Counted from the first letter of the stretch, positions 12,101-24,554 are shown. The stretch is 64,000 nt of DNA from Phoronis australis (GCA_002633005.1 NMRA01000007.1:700811-764810); one strand, 5' to 3'. Notes: generated by a model not told the origin, from the letters alone. Program-made: numbers and translations.

Positions 12101-15100
12101 CCCACACGGAGGGAGTCGGAAATTATTTCGAGGCTATTCATTTCATGTAAAACTAATAGCTGAGTGCGTAAACAGCTTAAGTACCACATTTTTGTTATGA
12201 AATTTGCACTGAATTGTTCCCGCGCATCCAAACAGGTCATTTGGTTAGGGCATCGTTTCACGGATTACTTTTCGACAGATGTTTTTCAAACGTCGAGTTA
12301 AGTTGCAAAATTTGGGCTGCGAACAAAAAGTGCAGGAAATTTGCACTCCGAGTTAGTTTGAATCTTTAACGACTTTGATAGCGGCCAATAGCAGGTCAGC
12401 AAAATCGCGAACACAACAAGCATTTTCTCCCTTTTCCCATCGCAAACTTAGCTACTTGAATGCATGCGTCAGTTAGAGAGCACTGATTCAACTTTCACGT
12501 CGGCAACTTGCCTTGCGCTCTAGAGCCTTTCAATGGCGGTCAGGTGAAGAACAGTAATTCCACACCTGCATGAACGAAGTCAATTTTGCGATCTGAAATT
12601 TGTGAGTATTTAACGATGCAGGTAAGAGTATAATCTAAACATTTTCTTGATGATCTAAAGAATCAATTTTGGCGCGTAAAAAAAGCGGGAAATTTTGTGA
12701 CCTGGCATTAAAGAATGCGGTTGGATTTTGAAATTGCGATTTGGGATTTTGGCTGGGTCACAAAATGCGACCTGGCAATTTTAATAGCGTCGAGCCCTGG
12801 CGACTATTCTGTTAATTGAATGGGACGAAATGTGTTGTCAATTTTGAGTTCAAATTTGCAAAGTCAAGCAAAAAGTCGTGACTAACATGATTGGGGAGCG
12901 CAGTTATATTAAAGCTGATCTTTGTTTTCCACTAGAAATTTTAATGAGGATTAAACTGTAATCACGTGACCATAACCTAAAATACTTGGACTTTTTTGGG
13001 TGACCCAGCAGACCATAGAAAATACAGTGTCATGTGACTCCACCATGCTGTCAATCAAACTGAAAACCAGGAGTAAACAAAGTTTGATTACACCTTCTTG
13101 CCAGCAAAAGAACCTTATAGGATATGCTACGGAGCACCAGTCCTTATAAAAAGCCATGATTGTCAACAACAGGAGCAAAGTTAGCAACGTCTTAATGGAC
13201 TGAGACCCCTGAGCATGTTTTGCTTTGATCATTATGACGTACCAAGGTGAAATTCACATAGAAATTGAATAGGAATGTGACAAAAACGGGTTATGGTTAC
13301 CTACGAACATAGAAAAAGGTCTAAATTTGACTAACTCTGAAAACCAGCTCTTAGAAACGACTAATCAAATCAATGTGAAAGTTTTAGATAAAGCCACAAA
13401 ACCACTTTGTGCATTGTTTTCAAATAAGTTGTAAGAAATTGTTTCTAAAATGTTCCACTTTTTCATCAGGTTCTGTCAAAAATTTATAGGACTTTTAAAA
13501 CTTGCATAATGAAATAATTTTAAAAATTGCTACAACTGTAACAACCTTTTCAAAATTTCATTTTGAACATTTGTAATAATATTAAGAAAAAAATCAAAAG
13601 TTGTGTAAAACAAAAACACAATGATCGTTTAGAAGATTGCAACATTTTTGTGATGTCATCCTCAACATTTACAACAAATAAAATTTAGCCATATTATTGA
13701 TAAAAAGCAGACGCCGTATGCCAGACAAGGACGCCCAGGCAGAAATGACGACAGCATGCAGTGCCCCGGCAATGTTGACAATTTAAGTTCCTCCGAAACA
13801 TAAAGAGCAACTTCCGCTTTTCGAGGTGAACGTCGTCTGCAACGCCGCGGTAAGAAAGGAATTTGCCGCGGAATTTTTATATCAAATCTGATTTTTTTAC
13901 GCGGAAATATAATAAAATGCGCGGAAACAACATTTGAAAAAAGCGGAAATCCACGTTTCCGCGGAAAATTCCAAGCCCTGATGCACCCACATATAAATAT
14001 GTGACCACATAAAAACTAAATTTGCCAGTAGGGGGCACAGCAGTAGTCGGATCGGTCTGATATTTGCCGTCACCTGCCATCAGCTTAAGGTCAGACTGGG
14101 ATGGCTGTTTTATCAAATTCTGCAAATGTTGATGGATATATATAAACATCAGTAAGGATGTTGTTTGTGATAGGGTGATCACAAAAAAATAATTTGGTTG
14201 CAATGGCAACATCAAAAATTACGTAACATCAGTACGTCCACGAGAAACGCTGTAAGTCACAAACCTGTAGACATTTTCTAATGTGCTTTCTTTAAATTAT
14301 AATAAAAGTAAGGATCTACAAAACTACAAGAGGAAATTCAAAATTTCCAGACAGCAATTTTTATACGGTATCGAAAATTGGAAAAAATAATCTCAAAATG
14401 TCCAAAAATCATCAATAGCACAATTTTGGATTGCCGTGTCTGTCTTTAACAGGGACACATTTTCCAAGTCTCATTAAGATACTGCAAGGTCATTAAGAAA
14501 GACAGCAGCAGACAGAGATGATGGCAATATGCACACACATATATATTACTGTAGAACTAAAATTGAGACCACGGGGTTCAGTGGCACTCAGATCAATCTG
14601 AAACTCGTCACTGTTTGTTGTCAGCTTCATAGGAATGCATCTGCTAATCTTATAAGATCCTGAACACACGTGATGACAGTATGCTCCCACATTATGTATG
14701 TCATGTTGGCGCAACAAAAGGGCAATTAATGACAGATTCGTATGAAGTCAAAAATCCAAATTTGCAGCCCTTGTACTTTCAAAAAATATATAATTTACAG
14801 AGTAAAAGTTTCATAGGTATTTGGCTAAAAGCACAAACTCGTTAATTAGATGTTACATAATTGAATCAAAAGTGCTTGTTACTTTCTTGCCTATTATTCA
14901 AAGCAAATAAAAGTGAAATTTCAATGAAAAACATTAAAAATATTAGAAATACTGCCCCATACTGGCAATTTTAGGAACCAGTTTACCATTCTGGAATTCC
15001 TGGCTTCATCATGAAATTTCAAATTTTGACCTGTAATTTTTTGGAGGTCAAAACTGTCAACTTGGGAATTTTGCTTGTGTCAAAAACTGGAGCTGCTTAA

Positions 15101-17183
15101 AAGTTGATAGAATACAGCTAATCGGAATACAATAAAATATCTCGTGAAATAAATCTCAACAAGTTAGCAGCCACAGGTCTTCTCATCAGGAACACCATTG
15201 AATCTGCCATCAGCTTCATGGGAACACTTCCGCCAAATCTCATTAAGATCCCGTAACAGGTTAAGAACATGCAGTAGGGGACACAGGACATCCAGACAGA
15301 GATGACGGCAATATGCACCCATATATAGGTGCATAAAATGGTCATTGCTAGTGAAGTAGTAGTCAGTGAGAATCATCATCCAAAGGTGATGTCCACTTTT
15401 AAATGTATTGTAAAGAAAATGCTAGGTGTTTAGTCGATATTGCTGACACTGCTCTATACTGGCATGTAAACCAAGGCGAATACAAATTGTTACAAGTTGC
15501 CTAAAGATACTAACCATGTGGGTATGTGCAGTGCATACCGCAACCGTTGGAACAGCACTTGAGGACACTGCCACACTCATAATCATGAACGCACTTGACA
15601 TCACAAAAGGCTTCCCCCAGCAGGCCCAGGTATTTCATGCTGGCCACAGGGCACATACCTGGTTTCTCACCTAAAAGTATCACACAAGCCATTCAAACAA
15701 GAAAACCACCCTTCTAGTTGCCAAGTCTTGTTATGTTCCAGACAACTTTCAGCAGTTGTATTCAGTTACCAGAAGGTACTGCAGTATAAACACTGTGGCA
15801 CAGCTGAAGAAAATGTTAGGTATATCTTCCAATGAAAAAACCATAATGTTTCAAAAGCTCTGTCCTAGTACATTTATTAAGCAAATTTATTCAGCACAGA
15901 TGTGCTAACCCTTATAACGCAACAAAGCAACGGTATTCAGAACAGAAATGCTAACCCTTTTAACGCAGCAAAGCATCCATATTCAGAACAGAAATGCTAA
16001 ACATTATAACGGTAGCAAAGCAACGGTATTCAGAACAGAAATGCTAACCCTTATAACGCAGCAAAGCAACGGTATTCAGAACAGAAATGCTAACCCTTAT
16101 AACGCAGTAATGGTCTGATATAACGTGCCCGAATTTTGAGAACCAGATTTCTCCACTGAATAAGGGGCATCAAACTGGTTCTCAAAATTATATCAGACTA
16201 TTGCCTTACAACGCAGCAAAGCAACAGTATTCAGAACAGAAATGCTAACCCTTATAATGCAACAATAAAGGCATGCCATCTGGCAAGAAATAACAAATCG
16301 GTTTCAACTTGTTCCATATAAGATTGGAAATGGTTTCTAAGACTGCCAACTCAGTAAGCATCCGTGTTTGCAAGTGAAAACTTGTACGATTTCCAGTGTC
16401 TTCAAAAAGTATAATTATTTCAATGACAGACATAAACGAAAAGTCTTCATTTAAAAAAAGTTTTATGAAAATTGGATGGGGGTTATTTTGCTATGAATGT
16501 ACTTTTCTTGCACATGAAAATTCGACTTGAAAAACCTGGTCACGTGACAATAATAAAGACACAATAGTAAGAAGAATATTTTTAGAATCCTCAATCTTCC
16601 CCCTTTCAGAAAATATATACTTGAATGGTTGACAAAATATAGTTTTTTCCATATTTGACTTAGAGTTAAGGTCATTTATTAAGGTGCTAGATAACCTTAA
16701 AAATCTACTGTAAAAACATTAACAACAGTACTTTGGTTTTTTCTTTAAAATAACAAGAGCTACTAGGACGATAATTGACTATCAGTAAGTCTGTTGAATA
16801 CATGAACTGTAGATGACCACTTGAAATATAAAAAATCTTCACGATTTCCTGGAAGTCAATTTGCATGCTATGGACCTTTGCGATGTAAACACCTCCAAAC
16901 AGAAGGAAGGTATTACATGATGTTCTATTTGCGATTCATGCAAGTGACTATTGTAATCCCAACTCGTAACAAGCATTTCATACTTGTTGGCTAAGAAATG
17001 AGATGGAGCGCCTAATGCAGCCTGGTAATAAAAACATTTCTCTGATTATTTAGTTATGTATGCTGTAACTGATAAAGTCATGACACATACCTGAGATGTT
17101 GTCGAAAAAACAGGTGATGATAAAAACACAGAGAACCGTGAACGTCATGACAAACAACTTCCTGTCGCTGAGACAGAACACAC
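9180..17183 (-). CDS. Secreted WAP plus lustrin-type cysteine-rich protein (4 exons)
   Basis: Coding parts on the minus strand are 17148-17091 (exon starts at the acceptor at 17183), 15670-15515, 9810-9703 and 9283-9180, all joined in phase 1 at GT/AG borders; TGA is at 9182-9180. The product is 141 residues. Residues 1-19 (MTFTVLCVFIITCFFDNIS) are a hydrophobic signal peptide. Residues 21-71 form a WAP domain with all eight cysteines (26, 42, 46, 52, 58, 59, 63, 67), including the KCC doublet and CG spacing. Residues 79-111 (CPYGDPGKSC...VCC) hold six cysteines in the lustrin-type pattern. WAP proteins are usually extracellular protease inhibitors, antimicrobials or matrix proteins; which applies here cannot be read from sequence. 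The first exon is open upstream of the ATG and starts with an acceptor, so a 5' exon exists and could extend the N-terminus. The introns are rich in transposons. Confidence 0.85.
9415..9612 (+). repeat. Imperfect 30-40 bp minisatellite in WAP intron 3
   Basis: Five to six diverged copies of a unit like ACACTGACACCTAGTATACAT followed by TATCCAC. Lies between exons 4 and 3 of the WAP gene. Confidence 0.65.
11156..12799. mobile_element. hAT-like non-autonomous DNA transposon in WAP intron 2
   Basis: Left end CAGGACTCGACATAATGAGC; right end, reverse complemented, CAGGGCTCGACGCTATTAAA. Next to both ends are repeated motifs of the form GCGACCTG(A/G)(A/G)ATTT and AATGCGAGCTGA (11190-11290 and 12700-12790). 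CAGGG-type termini are usual in hAT elements. There is no transposase frame. The 8-base flanks AAGGTGAC and GCGACTAT do not match, so no target duplication is visible. Confidence 0.55.
13757..13980 (-). mobile_element. Truncated copy of the 27972-28478 hAT-like element
   Basis: The last bases (TTCCGCGGAAAATTCCAAGC, then CCTG) are the reverse complement of the start of the element at 27972, and similarity runs back through TTTCGAGGTGAACGTCGTC to about 13757. Roughly half the element is missing. A hairpin terminus of the A-B-C repeat follows directly at 13983. Confidence 0.75.
13981..14110 (+). repeat. Terminal fragment of the A-B-C repeat with hairpin
   Basis: CCACATATAAATATGTG hairpin followed by AAAAACTAAATTTGCCAGTAGG (an A-module core) and CAGTAGTCGGATCGGTCTGA. 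Related fragments lie at 14510-14610 and 15180-15340, the latter with a GCACCCATATATAGGTGC hairpin. Confidence 0.6.
15894..16260 (+). repeat. 46-bp minisatellite in WAP intron 1
   Basis: Six or so units, consensus AACCCTTATAACGCAGCAAA then GCAACGGTATTCAGAACAGA then AATGCT. It is split by a hairpin insertion at 16108-16203. Intron 1 of the WAP gene spans 15671-17090. Confidence 0.9.
16108..16203. mobile_element. 95-bp palindromic MITE-like insertion in the minisatellite
   Basis: Arms TAATGGTCTGATATAA and, reverse complemented, CAATAGTCTGATATAA, plus inner arms TTTTGAGAACCAG / CTGGTTCTCAAAA. Minisatellite units continue on both sides, CCTTATAACGCAG on the left and CCTTACAACGCAG on the right. 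Confidence 0.7.
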
Positions 17184-20100
17184 CTGAAATAAACAACGAA
17201 ACAACAGTATAAGAAACCAGTAAGGCATTGTAAACGGAACAACCGGGTACACTACATACAACATCGATACAAAGGACGACAACTTCGAACACTGCCACTA
17301 GAGGGAGCAATACTAGTGAACTTATAATAACCTCTTGGGAGCCCAAAACCAGTCAGCTAGGGTCTCCTCAATAAAATCACTCTTAATCAAGTATGGACAG
17401 CTAAATCAGCCCTCAGCACATGAGGGATTGGAACCTAATGTGTTTGATGTTGTGACATACTGCTTTCCTGGGGGTGTTGGAGTAAAAATGCCTAAATTTC
17501 TGTTGGAATGAGTACAAAAGATGCATGTGAAGAGTTTTAATATGTTAACTTGTCTTATTTTAGCCATGCACTGACTGTAATAAGGTAAACTGACCATGTC
17601 ATTTAAAGTTAAGTTCACCTAGAAAAAATTCCAATTTTGGCCAACTTCAGAACATCGTCTCTCAGAAATAGCCAATTGGATTCACAGTCAGATGACATGC
17701 TTTATGCAATGTACGGTACTCCAAAATGCTGAATTGTTTACAAAATGTTCCACTTTTGCATGAGGGGCTATTGAAAATAGGACTTATATGGTTTGATGTA
17801 AAAATTTTAAGTTACATAAAACGGAAATGAAACGATAATTTAGAAAACTATAGCAACGTTTTTTCAGATTTTCTTTTGAACATGTAAATCATACGAAATT
17901 TGGTCACAGACCCGTTATTGATTCTGCTGTTTTGCTATGAATTTACCTTAAAAAAGCATGTCGTGAGACCTAACTAAAGATAAACTGGTATAAAACCAAA
18001 AATCAAATTCTACAGAATTTCGACTTTCAGAAAATATAACTTTTGCTGCCTTGAATGCTTTAGTTTTGCAGATATTTGGCTAAATGTACAGTCGTGTTGA
18101 TAAATATATTACATGCCTACATAACCGTATTGAAGTAAACTAAGAAAAGGGTTATTTCAAACCCTAACAATGACTTAAGTAAGTAACATGCTCAATTTTT
18201 TTGACATAACTGTTAAAGACAAAATTTCAAAAAAGATGTATAGTTTTCTAAATATCGTTTCATATGCTTTTAAGCCTATTTAGATTTTTCTTCATAAAAA
18301 GTCTGGAAATCCCATTTTCTCTAGCCCCTCATGAAGAAGTAACACAATTAAAAAACATTTCCCAGCAGAATCTCAGAGAACAGTGAGAAAAAAATAGTAT
18401 GTCATTCCATGAATAATATGCTTACACGAAGTTACGCATTTCTAAAAATATGCATGAGTTGTCACCGTTCGTCTTTCTGAGCGGCTTAATTACCGGATCA
18501 AAGGCAGCGAGCCGTCAGAGTCAGACTCAGTTGCATTGACCGCATTGTCCAGTGCCAGCAAGACCCAATTAAGTGTAATTACCCAATCATGTGTCGAATT
18601 TTCAAAATGCATTAACCAACTGTTTCATTAAAAACAAATACCACAGCTGTATTTAGATCGAAAAATCAGCCATCTTTGGTGTTCGATTTTTAAAAATCGA
18701 TGAACTACTAAGCTAAAAGCTAAAAATATTGGGTATGATTGAAGATAAAAGACGGTGCGTATTGATATAAGCGGTGATTTACAAATGCTGATCAGAGATA
18801 ACAATATCACGTGGATTATTCTTTTAATATACAACTAAGCTACATTAAAACATCTATAAACAACACACAGTGACTAAATTAGATGTCAATAACTTTTAAA
18901 ACATCACTTAAGGCCCAGCGCATGCCGAACTACTTTACTCCAGGAGCAGTACACTAACCAGAAAACTGCTATTCGCGGAAATGCACCAATTTCGATAGTT
19001 ACCTTGTAGCTATAATGGATCACCTGTGAAGACAACTAAGATGGCTAGCTTTTTAGTCAACCAGAGTGCAAGCAGTGAATGAGGTTGGCAAGAGCTGTAA
19101 TTTTATTTTTTAGGACTGCGGAAAAGCTAGAATAGTTATGTAGTTACTGCAACCAAAACTGTCCAGAGGTTCCAAATCTTCAGTTTGGCTATCACCATAT
19201 TTGCACTTTTATATACATTTTATGATTTGAGTTCTAATAAAGATTGAACTTGAACTAATGGCAAATGTAGTTTTGTTTGCTGTGACAGGTTTGGTGTAGT
19301 TGAAATCTGGAAAATTCAGGGATGGGTTCACAAATAATCGACTTCTAAGTTGTTTTGATACTTTGTTTAAACACAAAATAAAAAGATAGCAACCCTAGCC
19401 GATAAGAAAAAAACAAGTAGACCGGAGTATTAAAATTAAGTAATGAAAACATGCAGGTATGAAAAATATTTAAAACCAACGTTCCTTTGGGAAATGGCCC
19501 TTTGTCAAGATCAATGCAAATTAACTTTTTAGTCTTTTTGTAATATTTAAAGTGTAACAAGTTAAAACTGCTCTCCGCATTGCAGGCTCTAACCCTGTGC
19601 AAATGCCAGAGAAAAACAATTTGGGTGTAATAATGACCACCATTGCTAAGAAAGTAGTGATAGCTATTTCCATTCCACTTCATTAGGTCAGATCTACATC
19701 AACACAAAGGGCGTGCTGAATAGGCATCATAACAGTTGTCTGGAGCTTAGAGAATCACAGTGGTGACCAGTGTAAGCCAGAAATTCTCCCCATGGACTGT
19801 TTTATTTGGATCCAAAAATCGCCCATCAATTCTAAAATGTGACTGTTATTCAAAGGTAGCCAAATTTGGATGTTTTTCTAGGTGAGATGACCATCAAGAC
19901 AATGGTACTACCAGAACTATGAAAGAATATCAGTTCTACTCACCAATTAAGACATAAGCTCACTTCCCAGTTTCCTTTCACCAAGACTAAGAAGAACAAA
20001 ACATCTTACGCAACACCAGACAGTAGTTTATATAGTGTGGAAGGATCCATAACGTAAGCAGGGGTGCAAAGTTCATTGTGCAATGAAAAAAACAAGTCAA

Positions 20101-21159
20101 TATAGCTGGAAATCAATACAGATTTCATTCAGTGTAACTTTATAAATGAGCTTTAACTAAACCAAAGCACAAATAAATTCTGCAATTACAGTAAAAATTC
20201 TCCACTTTTAAAACAGTGAAAAAACAATTTTCTCGCAGTCAAAGCTTGTGTACCAAATTCTACAGTGGGTACATTCGCCATCACAAGCTAGTTCAATTAC
20301 GATCAACGACAAACAAATCTTCAATCAACGACAAACAATCATTTACCTTCATGTAACACACTATGGGGATGCATGAAAACTGTGGTTCTTTTGACAATTT
20401 TATGAGCTGACAGGTCTATTTTCAGACTATTCATACAAAATGTAATGTATGAAGTCCTGTATTTTATTGGAAATATGATGAATGCAAAAATTGCATAACG
20501 ATATCAATCTTCAGAACAAAGAAAATTCAATTTCAGCCCCCTTTAAATGAGATAATGGTTGGCCATGTCACATGGTTAGCCCCACCAGTTCAGTATTCAC
20601 ATTCTTGTCTCACTAGGGGGCTAGTCATCAATACAGTGACTATTTGCTTGGTCCCACAGTGAGGGTAATTATTATTTATCAGATCATATCTAAACAGAAG
20701 GCTTACAATCATCCACGGCAAGCTCTATTTTTGCATTTTATTTTTGGATGAAAACCAATGGAAGCCATACAACCTGAATAGAGGAGTAAAAATTTGGCTG
20801 TGGCCGGGTTCTTGAATTTTCAAAATTGGTCAAGTAACACTGATTTTGTCAACAAAAACCCAAGCCTTAAGCTATTTATTGTAAAGTAGGTTCTAGTATG
20901 TCTTATTAGCTAATTATGCGCACCACTAACATACAACAGAAGATGGGTGTGATAGAGCAGATAAAACTGGGTTGTGATAAAGAATCTTGTTTTGATAAAG
21001 AATCTTGTTCATAACTAAGATGTATAATATACAGCTTTGCGCCCCATGTGGGTAAAAAACTGGCCAAATAAAATCTGACACAAATCTTGTGTCATTGAAA
21101 ACCACAATCTTCCTTGAGTAAACTGTCACATTTTTCCCCATGTGTGGGTGGGCGCAGGT
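17184..21159. other. Gene-free DNA upstream of the WAP gene
   Basis: Apart from unknown 5' exon(s) of the WAP gene, which must lie somewhere above 17183, I see no coding signal. AT-rich, with no clear repeat in 17350-20900. Confidence 0.35.
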
Positions 21160-21894
21160 TGTTACATACCGGTGCTAATAGCTTTCGGTGCAACGATAGA
21201 CTGAAGACTGGTTCGAGTTAATCCTTTATTAATCCCGACCATACGTTCACAAGCCTACTCAAACAAAACGCCCGACGTAATGTCTGTTTATGCTCCAGCC
21301 AATGCTGCGAAGCCTTGACTTGTGATGAACTTCTGAGACATGTTCAGCTGCAACTACTTGTCGATTCAATAACCTGCTGTCTCTATAGCTGGCTCTCTAT
21401 TGACTATCGCTGTAACTGCTGATTCTCTTCACTGCAACTCAACTGTAGTTCTCCTGATTAACTTTCTTGAACTGACTTGATCTCTCTTGAACTGACTTGA
21501 TCTCTTCTTGAACTGACTAGATCTGACTAACACAAACCCGTGCTTAATGTGTATTTCTAGCCTAATGCATAGTTCTGGAACTTTACATCAATTCAAGCAC
21601 ATTCTGGAACTTTCCTGAATCTACCCAATCATTCTACAAACATATACTAGTCTCTAGAATATTCCAGACTGCATTAATCACTGTCATGCTAGAGTCTTCT
21701 AGAAAGTTCCCACTATACTGCAGTAAACAAATTACACCATCATTACTGAACTCAGTCTACTAGAAGGTTCCATTCTATATTCTGTAGTAAACAAATTACA
21801 TCTTCACTGTACTTAACTCAGGGGTCATGCCAATCAAACAGAACAACAAAACAAAACAATACAACTTAAAATACTGTCAGACTATATTCTGACA
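21160..21894 (-). mobile_element. Probable solo LTR
   Basis: On the minus strand it begins TGTCAGAATATAGTCTGACA and ends ATTAGCACCGGTATGTAACA, so TG...CA bounded. An AATAAA polyadenylation signal (in GGATTAATAAAGG, near 21218) lies about 60 bases before the 3' end, as in the R region of many LTRs. A short internal triplication of CTTGAACTGACTTGATCTCT is at 21465-21530. No gag or pol remains are nearby and no 5-base target duplication is visible, so boundaries could be off by a few bases. Confidence 0.5.
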
Positions 21895-21944
21895 TAAACT
21901 AAATTATTTACCGTGTTGGAAAAATTGGGTTTAACCATTATTTT

Positions 21945-22435
21945 GCAGCTTAAGTTGAGGAGCGATCTTTTGCGTCGGCTTTCGGCGCCATGAAATATTG
22001 CATCACCCATGGGCCAGTTTCTTTTTCCTCCGATTCTTCAATCAACTGTTCTTCTACCAGGATGCATACATGTCACAACAAATTATCCAAACAGATTTCA
22101 TTTCATTACAAGTTTTAGTATTTTAATACCACCAAACCAAATTTCAAAACAAATTTTCTGCTGCAAAGCTGTCATCACCTCTTGAGAGATATCGTAAAAA
22201 TTTAGGGAAAGGCACGTTCAATTGTCACGAGCATACTGTTATCAAATCGACGATAGACATTTCTTTGTTACACCGGTCATTAGCTGTACACGTTGATCTA
22301 AGTTTCACGGCTAGGTGATGAGCAGAACTACCCGGGCTGTGTGAAATTTCGGGGTCTAACGGAGCTCAACACACAGTGGTATCTAGCTGCATTTTGACGA
22401 TAGTCTTCATACAGCTAGCTGATTGGCTACTGGTA
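21945..22435 (+). repeat. Dispersed repeat, copy 1
   Basis: Shares CCGATTCTTCAATCA(A/C)CTGTTC, GTGTCACAACAAATTAT, CAGTATTTTAATACCA and CATACAGCTAGCTGA with 34950-35275 in the same order and orientation. Unclassified; no frame or clear termini. Confidence 0.65.
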
Positions 22436-22541
22436 GTTTACAACATACTACCTGGAAAAAAATTGCAAAGGAAGCTGGTACTAGCAACCGTTAATAAGCA
22501 ATAATCACTTACATGAATCTCAAACTTTGAGAACCATTTCG

Positions 22542-24303
22542 CAGTGGCGGATTTCGGGAGAGGGAGGCAGAGGGTTCAGGACCTATCCCCAATTAACTTG
22601 AGTAACATAAGTAACAAGAGCAACGTGGAGTGTTGAAATGCGCCCACAAATGCATCGCAAACGGTGTGCTTTTATGGTTCTTTATTTGTGTCATGAAAAT
22701 GGCCACTAGATGGCACAAAAACATACAATCCGGCCATCCGAAAAGGGGAACATGTCATTGCTTATTAAATAGAAAGTTATACACAAAATTTCATAGAAAT
22801 CCATCATGGAACTTCAGAGAAACAAATGAAAACAGAATAAAATGAAATTGGCACTAGGGGGCACACTGTTCATTGGATCCGCCTGGAAGTCATCATTGTC
22901 TGTTGTTAGATTCATATAAATACACTTACTAATTTAAGAAAGACTCTGCAGGGGGCTTAGGAGATACAGATGCCTGTATTCAAAATTTTATGAAAATCCA
23001 TTGAGGACCTTTGAAGATACAAAGGTAAGCGTAAAACTAAAATTGCCATCAGGGGGCACAAAAGTAGTCAGATCCATCTGAAAATTGTCATCGTACGTTG
23101 TCAACATCATATAAATACACTAACTAAATTTAGTAAAGATCGTACAAATGGTTTAGGAGATACAGCCATGGGCGCAAAAAACGAAACTGCCGCTATGAGA
23201 CGGTACAGTAGTCGAAGTCATCAGAAAATCGTCACTTGTCCACTTCATAGTAAAAACATACATGCCAATTTCCACAATTATCCTGAAATCGGTTTGGTTG
23301 ATAGAGGGGTGGACGCCAAAAACAGACTCAAAAACAGTACAAATGGCCACCAGGTAGAGCAAACTAGGTCGAATCCATCTAAAAAAGGAAAGATAACATC
23401 ACCTCACTAACAGAAGCCTAGTATACACCAAATTTTATGAAAATACTTTGAGGACCTTTGAAGATACAGAAGTAAAAGTAAAAAAATAAAATTGCCACTA
23501 GGTGGCATAACAGTAGTCAGATCTGTCCGAAAGATGTTGTTTTCCGATGTCATCATCATGTAAATGCACTTACTAAATATAGTAAAGATCCTGCAAACGG
23601 TTTAGGAGATATAGCAACAGACGCAGAAAAAATGCCACTAGGAGGCGCCACAGTAGACAAAGTCGATGGGAAATCATCGTCAACCGTTCTCTTCATAGTA
23701 AGAACATACATGCCAATTTTCATAATCATGCTTCGAGCGGTTTGGTTGATAGAGGGGTGGACCCCAAAAAAACAGACGCGAAAACAGTAAAAATGGCCAC
23801 AAGGTGGCGCAAACTACATCAAATCTATCCGAAAATGGAAAGGATAGCGTCATCTCACTAATAGATGCGTATATACAAAAGTTTGTGAAAATATGTTGAG
23901 GACCTTTGAAGATACAGACAAGGTAAACGTAAAAAATAAACTAAAATTGCCACTAGGGGGCACACCGGTAGTCGGATCCGTCCGAAAGTTCGCTCATGCC
24001 ATTCCATCCATGAAAGGAACACATGTGCAAAATATCATGAACATACCTCAATCAGTTTTGGAGATAGAGCAGCGGACGCCGGACGGACGGATGCCAGACA
24101 GACGCCGGACGGACAGACGGAGACGAGGGCATAAATATGTGGGCGCATAAAAATGACACAGAAATATATTTTGGCATTCCTAATGTTGCTGCTAATCACG
24201 GACGTGTATTTTTGTGTTTGTGGGTGTGTGTGTTGGAACGGTGCACAGATATCACAGATTTAAAAATGTTGCTCCCCTCGTGATATTCTTAGATACGCCA
24301 CTG
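22542..24303 (+). repeat. A-B-C modular repeat array 1, between inverted CAGTGGCG ends
   Basis: Starts CAGTGGCGGATTTCGG and ends with the reverse complement of CAGTGGCGTATCTAAG. Inside, three related modules of about 150 bases alternate: A (TTGCCACTAGGGGGCACA then GTAGTCGGATC; about 22850, 23040, 23497, 23943), B (CTGCCACTAGGAGGCGCCAC; about 23188, 23630) and C (ATGGCCACAAGGTGGCGCAA; about 23343, 23790). The A-to-A period is about 450 bases. GAGGACCTTTGAAGATACAG precedes each A. Open frames here are by-products. Confidence 0.8.
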
Positions 24304-24554
24304 GCATCAAGAAAACCCAAAGTTGCAAATTCAATGACGGAATTCATGCATTGCCAGTGACTATGTTTACTATGTAATGGCATGCTCATAACTCCCTCTT
24401 TACTGTATACTAGAGCCAGATGGAAATAAGCTTTCATATGTAGCCGGCATAGTTCCATGGACATGCCCTGCCTGGGCTGAGGCTGAGGGCACTAGTCGCA
24501 CATAGCAGTACCTTGATTTTAATAACCAGGCAATCACTGAGTAACGGCCCGTTA

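Noticed and set aside
17050-17346. 98-residue membrane-like open frame as its own gene
   Set aside because: Only 17183-17091 is supported as exon by splice sites and phase; the rest is intron sequence on either side.
23893-24150. Arg-rich 85-codon frame (PDGRMPDRRRTDRRRR)
   Set aside because: Comes from GGACGGAC-type simple sequence at the end of the modular repeat.
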